Shown in pieces: positions 46,420 through 56,659 of a DNA stretch of 64,000 bases. The first letter of the stretch is position 1; the number at the start of each line of letters is the position of its first letter. The stretch comes from Metallyticus violacea (taxonomy: Eukaryota; Arthropoda; Insecta; Mantodea; Metallyticidae), in NCBI GenBank assembly GCA_030762175.1, contig CM060843.1, positions 30,779,001-30,843,000 on the forward strand, in the 5' to 3' direction. Below the pieces are notes generated by a model. It saw only the letters and a program-made list of their open reading frames with translations. It was not told where the DNA came from and made no database searches. The translations under genes and the position numbers were made by a program.

Positions 46420-47999
46420 TCTCGGTACTGATGATATTGGGGTAACGCTCAGAAGCCTGCTGGAACCTGCACGTGATGTCATCCGGTGCCGCAAGCATGT
46501 CTGAACATGCCCGTGATGTCATCAGCGCAGGTGTTCTGTCGTGACATCACAGGTGTTCTATCGTGGCGCCATGATGTTACAAACATTGAAAATACACAAA
46601 ACCAAACTCGTGACGTTGGATTATGCAAAGATTTGGTGGGATGAGAATTTGTTGGCCTTTTAGATCTGTTAGGAAGAGGATTGTTTTGATGGAATGGTGA
46701 AGCATGTGGTTTGTTTGTAAAATATATTAAAACATACAAAAAAATCTTAAAATACAAAAACATTCTTATAAGTGGGAAATATTTTTAAATACAAACGCAT
46801 TCCTAAAATGCGAAAACATTTTTATTGTAAACACATTCTTAAAATGTGATCGGTATTGATAAAAGCACAAAAGTATTAATAAAATGCGAAAACTTATTAA
46901 CTTTATTAAGTTCCGAGAAAAAAAAATATTAGATCCAAGTAGGGTCTCATACTATATTTCTAGTCTAACTCTGGACACGTACTGCTTTTATTAACGAATA
47001 TAATTGAAAAGTGCGTTTATTAGTAATGTTTTGAGGTAAAGTATAAAATAACATTTACTACCTTCATGCCTTCCGCTAGCGGTGAAAGTTCGTGCGGACC
47101 AGCGATCTGTGCCAACCCTTGGTCCGCGGGGCAGGTCATTTCTTTGTTTATTGTTAAGAATGCCGTGTGTTAAAAACATTTTCTTTTCGCTTTAAACGAA
47201 TTCCTAGCGAACTATTGTGTAAACCTCAGATGACATCAGTCTGATTGCTTTTCACTGTTATTGTTTCCCACCAAGTATTTTTCTCTCTTAAAATGATTTA
47301 TTAACGTAGCGAAAGATTTTAGCTATATCCCTACTTAAAATTATTTCACTGTGTATGAATTCCTAGCGATCTGTTGTGTGAACCTTGGAGCCATCTGTCT
47401 GTTCACTGTTATTGAATCCCAACCCTGTTAAAAGTATTTTTCTTTCTTAAAAAATTTATTACCGTGGTGAATTTGTCCCTTAAAAATATGTTTATGTCTT
47501 TGCCTTAAGAATGGAATTTCCACACACTTTCACTGCCGCAGGTGGAAAACCAATCTCATGGCCTGAAGCGCAGTAGAAAAATCATCCTCATTTGATGGAA
47601 CCAAGTGGACAAGGCACGGTATGGAAAAACAAACTCGTGATTTTACTGAAAAACGCGGTGTAAAAGTGGGCGCATGCCGACTGGAGTTCACATCTCGTTT
47701 TATTGAAGTAGGGTGATTGCTTTTGAATCAGCGTAAAACAACACACCTTCAACCATTAACTTGTATGCATATCTTCGCCATATCTTCTGTCGAGAACAAA
47801 CTTTCTGTCGACCACGCAGCTTCGGCCCTCAATACTGCTTCTCCCAACAACACTGATTCTGTCAACACTCCTTCTGGCGAAAACTGATTCTTTTAACACG
47901 CCTCCTGCCGAAACTCCTCTTCTATCGGCTACTCTCTTTCTATCGACAATGAACCTTCTGCAGACATGACACAGGTAAGTGTATACCTAGCCGTTCAGC
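46420..47999. other. Polinton left interior, mostly non-coding
   Basis: No conserved gene was recognised. It holds degenerate ATTCTTAAAAT-type short repeats at 46735-46900, a 159-bp direct repeat (listed) and, at 47780-47960, a Ser/Thr/Asn/Pro-rich low-complexity stretch that could be the decayed N-terminal region of the polymerase. Confidence 0.45.
47198..47470. repeat. Direct repeat, 159-bp period
   Basis: GAATTCCTAGCGA-like sequence at 47198 recurs at 47357, followed in both by TGTGT(A/G)AACCT, CTGTTCACTGTTATTG-like and AAGTATTTTTCT(C/T)TCTTAAA stretches. It is a diverged tandem duplication within the Polinton. Confidence 0.75.
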
Positions 48000-48290
48000 C
48001 TAGTTTCGAAAATAGCAATCATATACAGAAGACGGGGAAGAAATTATTCAGAGTATGCTGAAACAGACAATCACAGTGAATCCGATGCCCAAAGATACGG
48101 AACCGAACCGATAGGCTTCTAAAGTTTTCAACGACTATTTAACAGTTATTAATGAGAATCGGCTAAATAATCAGCTAATTTTTTAGAAATCATGGTTCAT
48201 AATACCAAAAATTCTAACAGATAATTTAATGTGAGTGTGCGGAGGTTCCATCAAGTAAACCCTGAACTCATATTGAAATCAATGGAGAAA

Positions 48291-48494
48291 GTAATACAAA
48301 GTAATAAGACATTTTGTTTGGGAGGGTCACTTAAAATGTCGTGCATTTGGACAAAGGAGGTTTCAGGCTCCTGCTAGAAACACTGTTAGTAAGTAATACA
48401 GAGTAATAAGAAATTTTGTTTGGGAGAGCCACTTAAAATTTCGTATATTTCGACAAAGGAGGTTTCAAGCTCCTGCTAGAAACACTCCAATGAC
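48291..48494. repeat. In-frame 102-bp tandem duplication in the polymerase relic
   Basis: Unit 1 at 48291-48392 and unit 2 at 48393-48494 begin GTAATACA(A/G)AGTAATAAG and share TTTTGTTTGGGAG, CACTTAAAAT, GACAAAGGAGGTTTCA and CTCCTGCTAGAAACACT. The period of 102 bp equals 34 codons. Confidence 0.88.
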
Positions 48495-51125
48495 TGTAGC
48501 AAAAACACAGGAATCAATGAAATCAAGAATAATGACAACCTTTGTTTAACTAGAGTCATCGCAGTGCGTAAAGTCAAAATTGATGGTGATGTAAAGTATC
48601 ATTCGATCAAACTCCTTGAATTTCTGCAAAAACAAAGCCTGTAGAATTGTGCAACAAAATAGTAAATTCCATTTACTCTCGACGACGTGAAACTCTTTCA
48701 GATAGTACTAGAGGATTATTCTATTGGTGTTTTTGTGAGAATGGTATTCACGACATTGTGATTTTTCCTCAAATCATGAAAAAGGACACCAGTGTGATCT
48801 AAACTGTGATAAGGGCCGCCAGCGGTGCCCAGCGTTATTCAATAAGTACGTGAGATGTGACCCATTTAATCGCGAATTCTATGGGCAGATCTGTTTTAAT
48901 AATCATTTGATTAAGGAAAATTATTACCCTAAATCCATGTCTGTGCGTGGCATTGAAAAATTCTGCCCTTCATGCAGCATATGAGACTTGGAAAAATGCG
49001 AAAGGTTTTGTACCTCTTGTACGATCCACGTGGATGCTAACCATAAATGCCACATTCAGCAGTACAATTCACTCAGTTTACGAAAGAACTTCATATTCGT
49101 GTTCATAGATTTCGAATGTATACAGAAAACTGCTTATACCGCTAAAGCAGGCATATATGAAAACGTGCCAAACATCTGCCTACTGCATCAAGTCTTCAGT
49201 TTGTGCCTTGACGAGCCTCATAAGATGACTAACTGCAAATAGTGTGGCGATAAAGAATTGGTGTTTGATAAGAACTCTGTGAAACAATTGTTTGATCACA
49301 TCACATTTTCTGGGCTCAAATCTCTTGAGATTATCGTCATAGCACACAAGTTGAATTCGCATGACGGTAAATTTTTGCTAAAACACATAGTGGGTAGTCT
49401 AAATTGGACACGGAACTCATGCAGAGGAGTAAAATTTACAGAATGAAGTATAACAGTGCGACCTTTCTAGACTTGACTTTTATTCCTATGCCACTGTCAC
49501 CCTTTTCAAAAAGCTTTTCAACTCCTCGAATGTAAATATTATTTTCCTTTCCTGTTCGTACCAAGGGAAATGAAAAGTATGTTAGTCCTGTACTACAGGA
49601 GCATAAATACTACTGTCCTGATGGCGTGAGTTTAGATGCCCACAAGACTTTTGAACAGTGGCATAATGAGATGGTGTCCTCAAATTATGTCTTCAACAGA
49701 AAAAAAAGAAATGGTAACTTACAGCAAAACAGACGTATTTTACTTGAGTCAGGGATTTACAAATTTAGGAAACAATTCATTGATGGAAACGGTATTGACC
49801 CATTTAGAGAATGCGTCACCATTACACAGATATATATGAACGCGTACAGGAAGCGTTAATTCCCAGAAATAAAATTCCGTTAATTATAGGAGGAGGATAT
49901 CGCTTAACTGATAAGCAATCACGGATAGCGTAAATCTGGCTCTCTTGGTTGGAGCAGCAGCACTCCAGCATCATTCAACATGCTTATCGGTGCTGGTAAA
50001 ATGATGTTTAAGGCAATAAAGTGGAAGGGTACAAAGAAGATAAATGTGTTCATTTCTTTCATAGATGTTTCTACCACGGCTGCACACGATGTTACCCGAA
50101 TAGAAATACATGCATACGACACAGGTAATGAGACCATGTGCTGCAGATATGAGGACAGCGTAAACGTCACAAAGATGATGAGGGGTGCTGGCTACCACGT
50201 GACCGAAATGTGGGAGTGTGAGTTCATTGCCATGATTAAGGCTGACGGGGCTCTGACAGAATTTGTCAAAATTTTTCCTTACCCCCAACCTCTCAACCCA
50301 CGAGATGCCTTCTTTGGCGGTCGTACAAATTGTACGAAAACTTACTGCGAAGCTACTGGAGATATGAAAATGTTTTATTACGGCATGTGCAGTTTGTATC
50401 CGTTCGTCAACAAGCCAAAGCCTACCTCATGAGACATCCTAAAATCCACGAGGATAACTTTCCAAATTTGGAAGATCAAGCCGGTGGTGCTGTGAAATGC
50501 AAAATTCTTCCCCTGGAAAGACTATACCATCCCGTCCTACCATCGTGCATTACGGTATGTATCCGCTGTGTCGCGCATGTGCAGAGGTGGAGGGCCAGAC
50601 AGAATGCACACATACAGAGGATGAAAGATGTATGGCAGGAACCTGACTAGTGAACGAGATTAAAGTCGCACTAGAGGTAGATTATAGGGAAATACATTGT
50701 TTGAAATATGGGAATATGATATGATATGCTATGATCCCTCCACTGGCGAAAAGGGCCGTTTTCAGGACTATGTTAACCAGTTTCTGAACATTAAAACTGA
50801 AGCCTCCGGTTGGCCCAAAGACTGCGACACTCCTGCCAGAAAAAATGAGTATATCACGCCGTTTTTGGAAAAGGGGGCCGTTGCACTGGATAAATACGCC
50901 ATTGCAAGCAATCCTGGCAGGCGAGAGATGGTAAAACTAATGTTAAAATCCTTTGAGGGCAATATAGTCAACGAGACAACATGTCCACTTGTGAGCTTGT
51001 GAAAGATTATTCGAGACTCATAGATATTTGACGACTCAGGTGTAGAAGCACAGTTTTACCTACCTGCTACAGAGGAGGTAATGTACATGGTATGGAGACA
51101 AAGTGAGCAGAATCCGAAATGGAAT

Positions 51126-51215
51126 TTCACAACTAACAACGTTATAGCAGCATATATATATATATATATATATATACATACACACATATGCTGCTATAAC
51201 GGTGTTAGTTGTGAA
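51126..51215. repeat. 30-bp inverted repeat around (AT)n in the polymerase relic
   Basis: The left arm 51126-51155 (TTCACAACTAACAACGTTAT and following GCAGCATAT region) pairs with the right arm 51186-51215 with one mismatch, around a 30-bp AT/AC-rich spacer. The left arm is the expected coding sequence (T-T-N-N-V-I-A-A-Y), and the coding frame resumes right of the right arm (Y-I-L-A-H-A-R-I, in another frame). So the right arm and spacer look like an extra, inverted copy of local sequence. Confidence 0.9.
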
Positions 51216-51659
51216 TATATATTGGCCCATGCAAGAATTTCATTACCCTATATTTGGAGACTGGCGAAAGCGTGTGTTATTTCCATACAGATGCTGTTAT
51301 CTCCAGATTTCCAGACATTTCCTGATTTGCGTGTACAGGCCCAAAAAGTTGCACCATAGAAGTAAAGTGCGGGGAGAAGACGCACCCTGTCTACAAAATT
51401 AAAGGCATCACCCACAACTCGGGGAATATGAGAAATATAAATTACAGAGTTATCAGGAATACGGTTTTGAGGGATAATTCAATGTCGGTAATACTGAAAG
51501 ACAATCAGATTTCCAGGGAATTTCTAGGCACAGTGGTAACTGAGCCTTTAATGAAAACCTATTAGAATGGTGGTCAATAAACGCGTGCAGTGCGAAAAGA
51601 TTCCTCCCGTACGGGTATAAAAGAAGGCGAGTTTAGATGACCCCTTCAACAGTCTTCCA

Positions 51660-52260
51660 CAATATATACAAACCGTAACTTTAAATATAATTTCCCGTGC
51701 CCCATGTTAATTGCAGGTACTTCGCGCTATAGCAAATCAACATTTGTGAAAAGTTTAATTAGCAGTGCAGGCCAAATGTTTGACAACCCATTGAGAAACT
51801 GTGTCATCCACCGGAATATTCTCCTAAAATAACTCCGTGTTACATGACTCATGCAGGCATAGTAGAGACTGTTAACGAGGGGGATTTAGTTATTCTGGAC
51901 GATTTAATGTATGAAGCAGACTGGCAAAACTTTTCAAATTTTTTCACTAGAGATTCACATTCCAAACGTTTTGGAATTATTTACATACTACAAAATGTGT
52001 TTCCACAAGGAAATATATTTCGAACTATATCATTAAATGCAAACTACATTGTCGTATTTAAAACAGTAGAGAAAAAATGCAAATTGATATGTTGTGCCAA
52101 CAGATGGAGTCAAAGAACTCTAGGTTTCTGTTTGAGGCGTTTGAGAAGGCTACAGAAAACCCCCAAGGTTATCTAGTGTTGGATTGCACGCAGTACACCA
52201 GTACACGCCTTATCAATACAGGTATCAAATCGGCGTCCTCCCAGGAGAAATGCTTTCTTA
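51660..52260 (+). pseudogene. Polinton genome-packaging ATPase, degenerate
   Basis: This follows directly after the polymerase. It has a Walker A-like stretch, M-L-I-A-G-T-S-R-Y-S-K-S-T (second glycine of GxxxxGKS/T replaced), then a decayed spacer. An open frame of about 110 codons from 51844 contains the Walker B, G-D-L-V-I-L-D-D-L-M, followed by T-R-D-S-H-S-K-R-F-G-I-I-Y and S-L-N-A-N-Y-I-V-V-F-K, the landmarks of FtsK/HerA-type packaging ATPases. The C-terminal part (F-L-F-E-A-F-E-K-A-T, G-Y-L-V-L-D) sits in the next frame after a frameshift near 52080. The family pumps DNA into capsids. The substituted Walker A and frameshift make this copy non-functional. Confidence 0.82.
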
Positions 52261-52339
52261 TTTTATACCCAATTAGCATGGGTATAACTTTTGTTGATCA
52301 CATTGAAGGTTTTATCCCCTGATTCACAATGTGGCCCCA

Positions 52340-52870
52340 GGAGTTTAAATAAACGAGCAGCGAGCACATTTTCGTCAGTTTTGTACAGACACAAGCAGAA
52401 TGGGCGTTGCCAAACTGAGTAGTCCTCTGATAGCAAGGCAGCATGTAAACTTGACTGTGTTAGCCAGGGCAAAGTCAGCTTTACGGTAAAAACTATTGAA
52501 TAGCGCTTATCCGGAGCTAATAAAGGCCTTTCCGAGTGTGTACTCAACGTGTTTAGAGGTAATGTCAGTTTGCCTATAAAATGCTTGAAACGCTTAAAGA
52601 AACACAAACTTGCTGGAAAAAGTTAATCAATAAACAGCTTTAGTTAAAGAAAAGAAAAGGCTTCTTGTGCAGAAGGGCAGCTTTTTACCTGCCTTTCTAT
52701 TTCCAATATTGGCTTCACGGTAGTGCACTCGTGTCATATTTGAGTTAAATAAAGCACGGTAAACAAATCATTGTAGCTTCATAACCAAAAGCTGCCGACA
52801 AACTTCATAATAATCAGAGAAATGAATAAAGCAAGCGTTCACATTTGTCAGCTCCCGAAAAATGACGGAT
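52340..52870 (+). pseudogene. Small Polinton late protein, decayed
   Basis: A plus-strand piece near 52370-52490 reads G-V-A-K-L-S-S-P-L-I-A-R. Then K-C-L-K-R-L-K-K-H-K-L occurs near 52590, followed by K-K-R-L-L-V-Q-K-G-S-F-L-P-A-F-L-F near 52640-52700. A lysine-rich stretch followed by a glycine/hydrophobic segment is what short structural proteins of Polintons look like, but I cannot name it. A poly-A tract at 52912 ends the region. Confidence 0.4.
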
Positions 52871-52989
52871 TATAAATTTTAAATTGGGAAACAATCAAGT
52901 CGGTTGCAGGGAAAAAAAAAAAAAAAAAAAAAGACCACTCATTCTTATAACCTTCACCATTGTATAATTAAACTATGAACGAGTTGAAA

Positions 52990-54020
52990 AAAAATCTATT
53001 TAAATTCGGAACACTACCAGAGTTTTGGTACAGCACACAAACCTCACAAGGCCACGGGCGTATCAAAATCTAAGATCCCGATCTTTCTTCGAACCCAGGA
53101 TAGTTATACATTTCACAAGCGACAAGGAAACGATTCCCCACCAGATATTATCACTTGTCCAACATGGACGTCCTTTGGGAAGCCGACCTAATGTAATGAA
53201 CAGCGTTAAAGAACACAACAAACTATAAGTTTTTATCTTGACTGTGATTGGCGTTTTTTTTTCTTTCAAAATGTGCTTGGGCAATACCTTTAAATTCAAA
53301 ACTAGGCACGGAAATTACACAGGTGTTTAAAACTATGTTTTTTTCATCGCCTTCTCAAAATGTTGCAAAGCGATAAAGAAAACGAGTTCACCAACAAAAC
53401 CTTTAGAACATTTTTAGCCAAACATGGCGTAAAGTATTACACTACAAAAAATAGTGTTAAAACCAGCGTTGTAGAACGTTTCAACAGGACCTTGAAGATG
53501 AAAATGTGGAAACATTTCACACATAAAAACACCCACAAATAAGTTGAAGTTCCTCTTGCACCATTACAGTCCTACGATAGTTCGTTTCACTGATCCATAA
53601 AGATGGCTCCATAAGATGTCAATTATGGCAACATTTTGCAGGTGTACGAAAATCTTTATGGTTAGAATGCGGATAAAGTATGTAACTTTAAATTTAATAT
53701 AGATCACGTGCGCATATCTAAGGAGAAAATAAAGTTTGCTAAGGGTTACGAGCAAAACTGGACAGATGAAAATTTTCAAATTGACAAGGAGGTACATGGT
53801 GACCCTATTGTATATAAATTAAAGAACTTGGACGATGGAGCCAAAGACGCCATCTTTTACTCCGAGGAGACACAAAAGGTTATTCTTACGAAATCATTAA
53901 AAATAGACAAAATACTCAACACTATCGGCCAGGGTCGCAATTAGCAAATTTTGGTTAAGTGGAGAGGTTATCCAAACAAGTTTAATTCGTGGGTCCTAGC
54001 TTCAACTATTGATTTTATAT
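52990..54020 (+). pseudogene. Polinton retroviral-type integrase with chromodomain, degenerate
   Basis: The order of a Polinton integrase is readable across several frames. D-V-L-W-E-A-D-L-M carries the first catalytic D (53164-53193), then V-F-S-K-like and A-W-A-I-P-L-N-S-K stretches follow (53250-53300). Q-S-D-K-E-N-E-F carries the second D (53363), and S-V-V-E-R-F-N-R-T-L-K-M-K the catalytic E (53466), ending W-K-H-F-T-H-K-N-T-H. The C-terminal part has I-D-H-V-R-I-S-K (53700). After a frame ending at 53944, L-V-K-W-R-G-Y-P-N-K-F-N-S-W is a clear chromodomain core (53950-54000). It would insert the element into chromatin. All three catalytic residues survive, but not in one frame. Confidence 0.85.
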
Positions 54021-54740
54021 GATTCAAACAAAACCGTTTATTTCACCGACAATACAACTTCTGGATTTTCTAACATCTTGCCAGAGAGAATAGTGTTGCA
54101 AGGAGAGTGGGAAGCAACACTGTAAAAGGTTGGGTACCCTGTGAAATTTTATAACGTTGCAAATCACGGTTATCAAATCATTGGAACTATGAGTATGTAT
54201 AATATGTCTACTCCAATGACACATTCCAAATTTAACTTACAATTGACAAGTCGAAGACTTTTTTTTTTCTTCATAACGAGAGCAAAAATAATAAAAATCC
54301 TCCTAAGTCTGACACTAGAATTCCTCCTAAGCCTGACACTAGAATTCCTCCCAAGCCTGAAACTAGAATTCCTCCTACAACGATAAAGCCTGACGCTATA
54401 AATCCTCCAAAGTATGACACTATAAATCCTTCTATGTAGAAAATATCGTTCACGAATTGTCAACATCTCTGGTCAAAATGATAGGATTCGAATCCTATAC
54501 CAATGAAGTTGATCAGGAATTTGGGAACCTCCTGTGGATCCATACATGGGCTTCCCTTACGAAATGTTCACTTATTGCAATCTGATAGAACCACAAATGG
54601 TGGGCTACACGTTTGTGCAAGTCATTGAAAGCGTCTCTTTTGCGTATGAAAAAGTGAAAATATTTGCATTACTAATGAAAAGTTCTTAGCTCCCCTTAAC
54701 TGGGTATCTTTGATGCAACGGGATTTTAAAATTGTGGACA
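54020..54740 (+). pseudogene. Polinton late structural protein relic (minor capsid-like)
   Basis: The plus strand reads V-Y-F-T-D-N-T-T-S-G-F, then L-Q-G-E-W-E-A-T-L near 54095 and P-V-K-F-Y-N-V near 54140. A proline-rich repeat segment follows (listed). Near 54530-54620 comes G-F-P-Y-E-M-F-T-Y-C-N-L-I-E-P-Q and V-G-Y-T-F-V-Q-V. I associate the G-E-W-E and Y-C-D-L-V-E-P-type landmarks with a structural protein encoded beside the capsid gene in Polintons; the exact role (penton/minor capsid) is inferred from position. Frameshifts throughout. Confidence 0.5.
54299..54430 (+). repeat. 24-bp coding tandem repeat (proline-rich)
   Basis: Five units, four of 24 bp and one of 33 bp, begin at 54299, 54323, 54347, 54371 and 54404, built on CCTCC(T/C)AAGCCTGACACT-like sequence. 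They encode P-P-K-P-D-T-R-I-type repeats. The whole-codon period and synonymous-looking differences suggest it was a translated linker in the late protein. Confidence 0.85.
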
Positions 54741-55254
54741 TATAATTAAGGCACGGTTACGGCGATTTCTTGCCATTTGTAGACGGACTTTCTTATTATA
54801 GTTCCAACAATTCGTTCGAAACAGACATAATGGAACTGGATACTGTTACCATATATTACTTAAACCAGGCTAGAAGAGCATTAGGTCATCGAGCTTTTCT
54901 TTTCTACAGGGGCAAACGTTATCAAAAAGGTAGCGGCTTGTTCTCTGCTCTTGGTGGTCTTTTTGGAATAGTGCTGTCGTTTTTCAAGATACGTGCAAAA
55001 GCTATCGGCAAAGAGACATTGAAAATGGGCGCCAATGTGCTTGAAATGTAGAGAGTTCGGGAATTTCCCCAAAGAAAATGTTAAAGGCTATACTGAAGGA
55101 GGCGGAATCTAATTTGCAGAGGAAAGCGGACATAAAGATAGATTCTATAATAGGTTCTGGAAATAAGCGCCTATTAATCTGCCCAAAAGGGAATAAGAGC
55201 AATCAGTCCAAGAATAAACGCCGAAGACGAAGGGTGCAAGACCTGTTTTCATAA
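54740..55254 (+). pseudogene. Polinton basic/glycine late protein (pVI- or core-like position)
   Basis: A nearly open stretch. The frame at 54770-55051 has a 40-residue acidic start, then Y-R-G-K-R-Y-Q-K-G-S-G and G-L-F-S-A-L-G-G-L-F-G (glycine/hydrophobic helix), K-A-I-G-K-E-T-L-K-M-G-A-N-V. After a frameshift near 55050, K-A-I-L-K-E-A-E-S-N-L and a Lys/Arg-rich end R-R-R-R-R-V-Q-D-L-F-S follow. Polintons carry such a protein directly before the major capsid gene. Its TAA (55252-55254) overlaps the ATG of the next gene as TAATG. Confidence 0.6.
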
Positions 55255-56550
55255 TGTCTAAGAAAGATAATGGCGAGTCGTTGGTGCACATGGTTTCAGA
55301 AGTAGACATCTTCAAAAACTTGCTCGCTGAAATGAACGTGGAGGAATACGTTACATTTCTGTAAATCCCCAAAATACACTTATGAAAAATACCCCCATCA
55401 CATTTCATTACTTTGGCAATGCAGACGATTACCTCAACACTACTTAATTTAGTACTAGAGCTGTTCGAGCGAATAATGGATGACGGAGGTCATGACTAGA
55501 AAGATGACAAACAGGTTATCTTTATCAACAATGCTCTAAACTCATTGTTTCAACAGCTAGAAGTATCACTCAACAATGTCACCGTTTCCATGCCTCAGCC
55601 AAGTTCCTCTGTAGAACCTACATTGAAGCGCTGCTCAATTATTCGAAAGATGTCATGAACAGCAGACTAGAATCCTCTCTGGAAAAAGGACAAGAAAGGG
55701 ATGATGGATGCATATTCAACAAATAGAGTAATTAAGTGACTTAATGACTATACCAAAGGAAGCAAAGTTGTACAGCTGGTGGGTAATCTTTCCAACGAAC
55801 TCTTTAATCAGGAAAATTTCCTCTTGAACAACGTGAACATCACCATTAAACTTTTCCCTTCTTCGCCCTATTTTTATCTTTTTTCCGACATAAAGGACTT
55901 TAAAGGCTACACAGAGATTCAGTCTGCTAGACCGCTTTTGAAAGTTATGAGACCATCGCCAGACTTCAAGCTTGCACGTCAGGCAGTGTTAGCAAAGAGT
56001 AATGCCAAGTACCATCTCAAAGATGTAGGATTTCACGCTCTCAAAGGGCGTTAGTAGCATGACTTCCAACGATGCTTTCATAGGCCAATTTTCCTGAAGG
56101 GTGGTTGTGACTATGGTCACTGACCAGGCATACAACGGTAGCATTAGCAAAAACGGTTTCAATTTACACACTTTAAAATGAATTCTTTTGAAATGTGTGT
56201 GAATTATTATAAAAGTCAGTCTTTTCCCTCACAACGACTACAGCCCAATTTTGATGATGGACATTTTCTCCAATGTTTTCAAACTCTTCAAGATGGCCTT
56301 GGGATACACTTTAAGGACGAAAGGCATGCATTTCCAGACATCAAAATTATCACGGTTATACCATTATAATTTTTTATATAACAGCCGATATGAGAGCCAA
56401 TGAGTCATACATTCTTGGTCAACGTCACGGCATCGTGTCTATAAGTATAGGTTTTAAAAACAAACTCCAGAACCTATTAATCTGCTGGTGCTGGCAATTT
56501 ACATCGCACTATAGTAATTGATGCTAACTGGACCATTTTTGTATCATGAA
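55254..56550 (+). pseudogene. Polinton major capsid protein (double jelly roll), degenerate
   Basis: It starts at the ATG at 55254 and breaks soon after (TAA near 55363). Later frames read I-T-F-H-Y-F-G-N-A-D-D-Y-L (55400), N-N-A-L-N-S-L-F-Q-Q-L-E-V-S-L and M-P-Q-P-S-S-S-V-E-P (55535-55625). L-L-N-Y-S-K-D-V-M-N-S-R is at 55630 and F-N-Q-E-N-F-L-L-N-N-V-N-I near 55805. I-Q-S-A-R-P-L-L-K-V leads to N-A-K-Y-H-L at 55920-56020. M-R-A-N-E-S-Y-I-L-G-Q-R-H-G-I (56390) and a short end near 56550 close it. This order is that of the Polinton double-jelly-roll capsid. Several frameshifts rule out capsid assembly from this copy. Confidence 0.82.
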
Positions 56551-56659
56551 TACTTCCAAATACACCGATTACTGTCTAAGTGCCCCTCTACTCTATCACA
56601 CTTTTTAGTCGTGTACTCTTGTGATTACTTGTCTTCGGTAAACTTTGCACATCCGGAGG

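Larger units (their letters stand above)
48000..51640 (+). pseudogene. Polinton protein-primed DNA polymerase B, degenerate
   Basis: Fragments in order: a Cys/His-rich N-terminal part with F-C-P-S-C and C-T-S-C-T-I-H-V (48960-49030); Exo I in F-V-F-I-D-F-E-C-I (49100, D and E kept); Exo II-like A-H-K-L-N-S-H-D-G-K-F-L-L (49340); Y-Y-C-P-D-G-V-S-L-D (49610). W-E-C-E-F-I-A follows at 50213, and the polymerase A-type motif reads Y-Y-G-M-C-S-L-Y-P-F-V-N (50377, first D replaced by G). W-P-K-D-C-D-T-P and K-M-x-N-S-like stretches are near 50800-50960. I-K-G-I-T-H-N-S-G-N and an F-L-P-Y-G-Y-K end lie at 51400-51625. The enzyme would copy the element using a terminal protein primer. At least six breaks are evident. 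The 102-bp duplication and the 51.13-51.22 kb hairpin are further damage. Confidence 0.88.

Noticed and set aside
54271..54466. Glycine/valine repeat frames on the minus strand
   Set aside because: Antisense reading of the proline-rich Polinton repeat.
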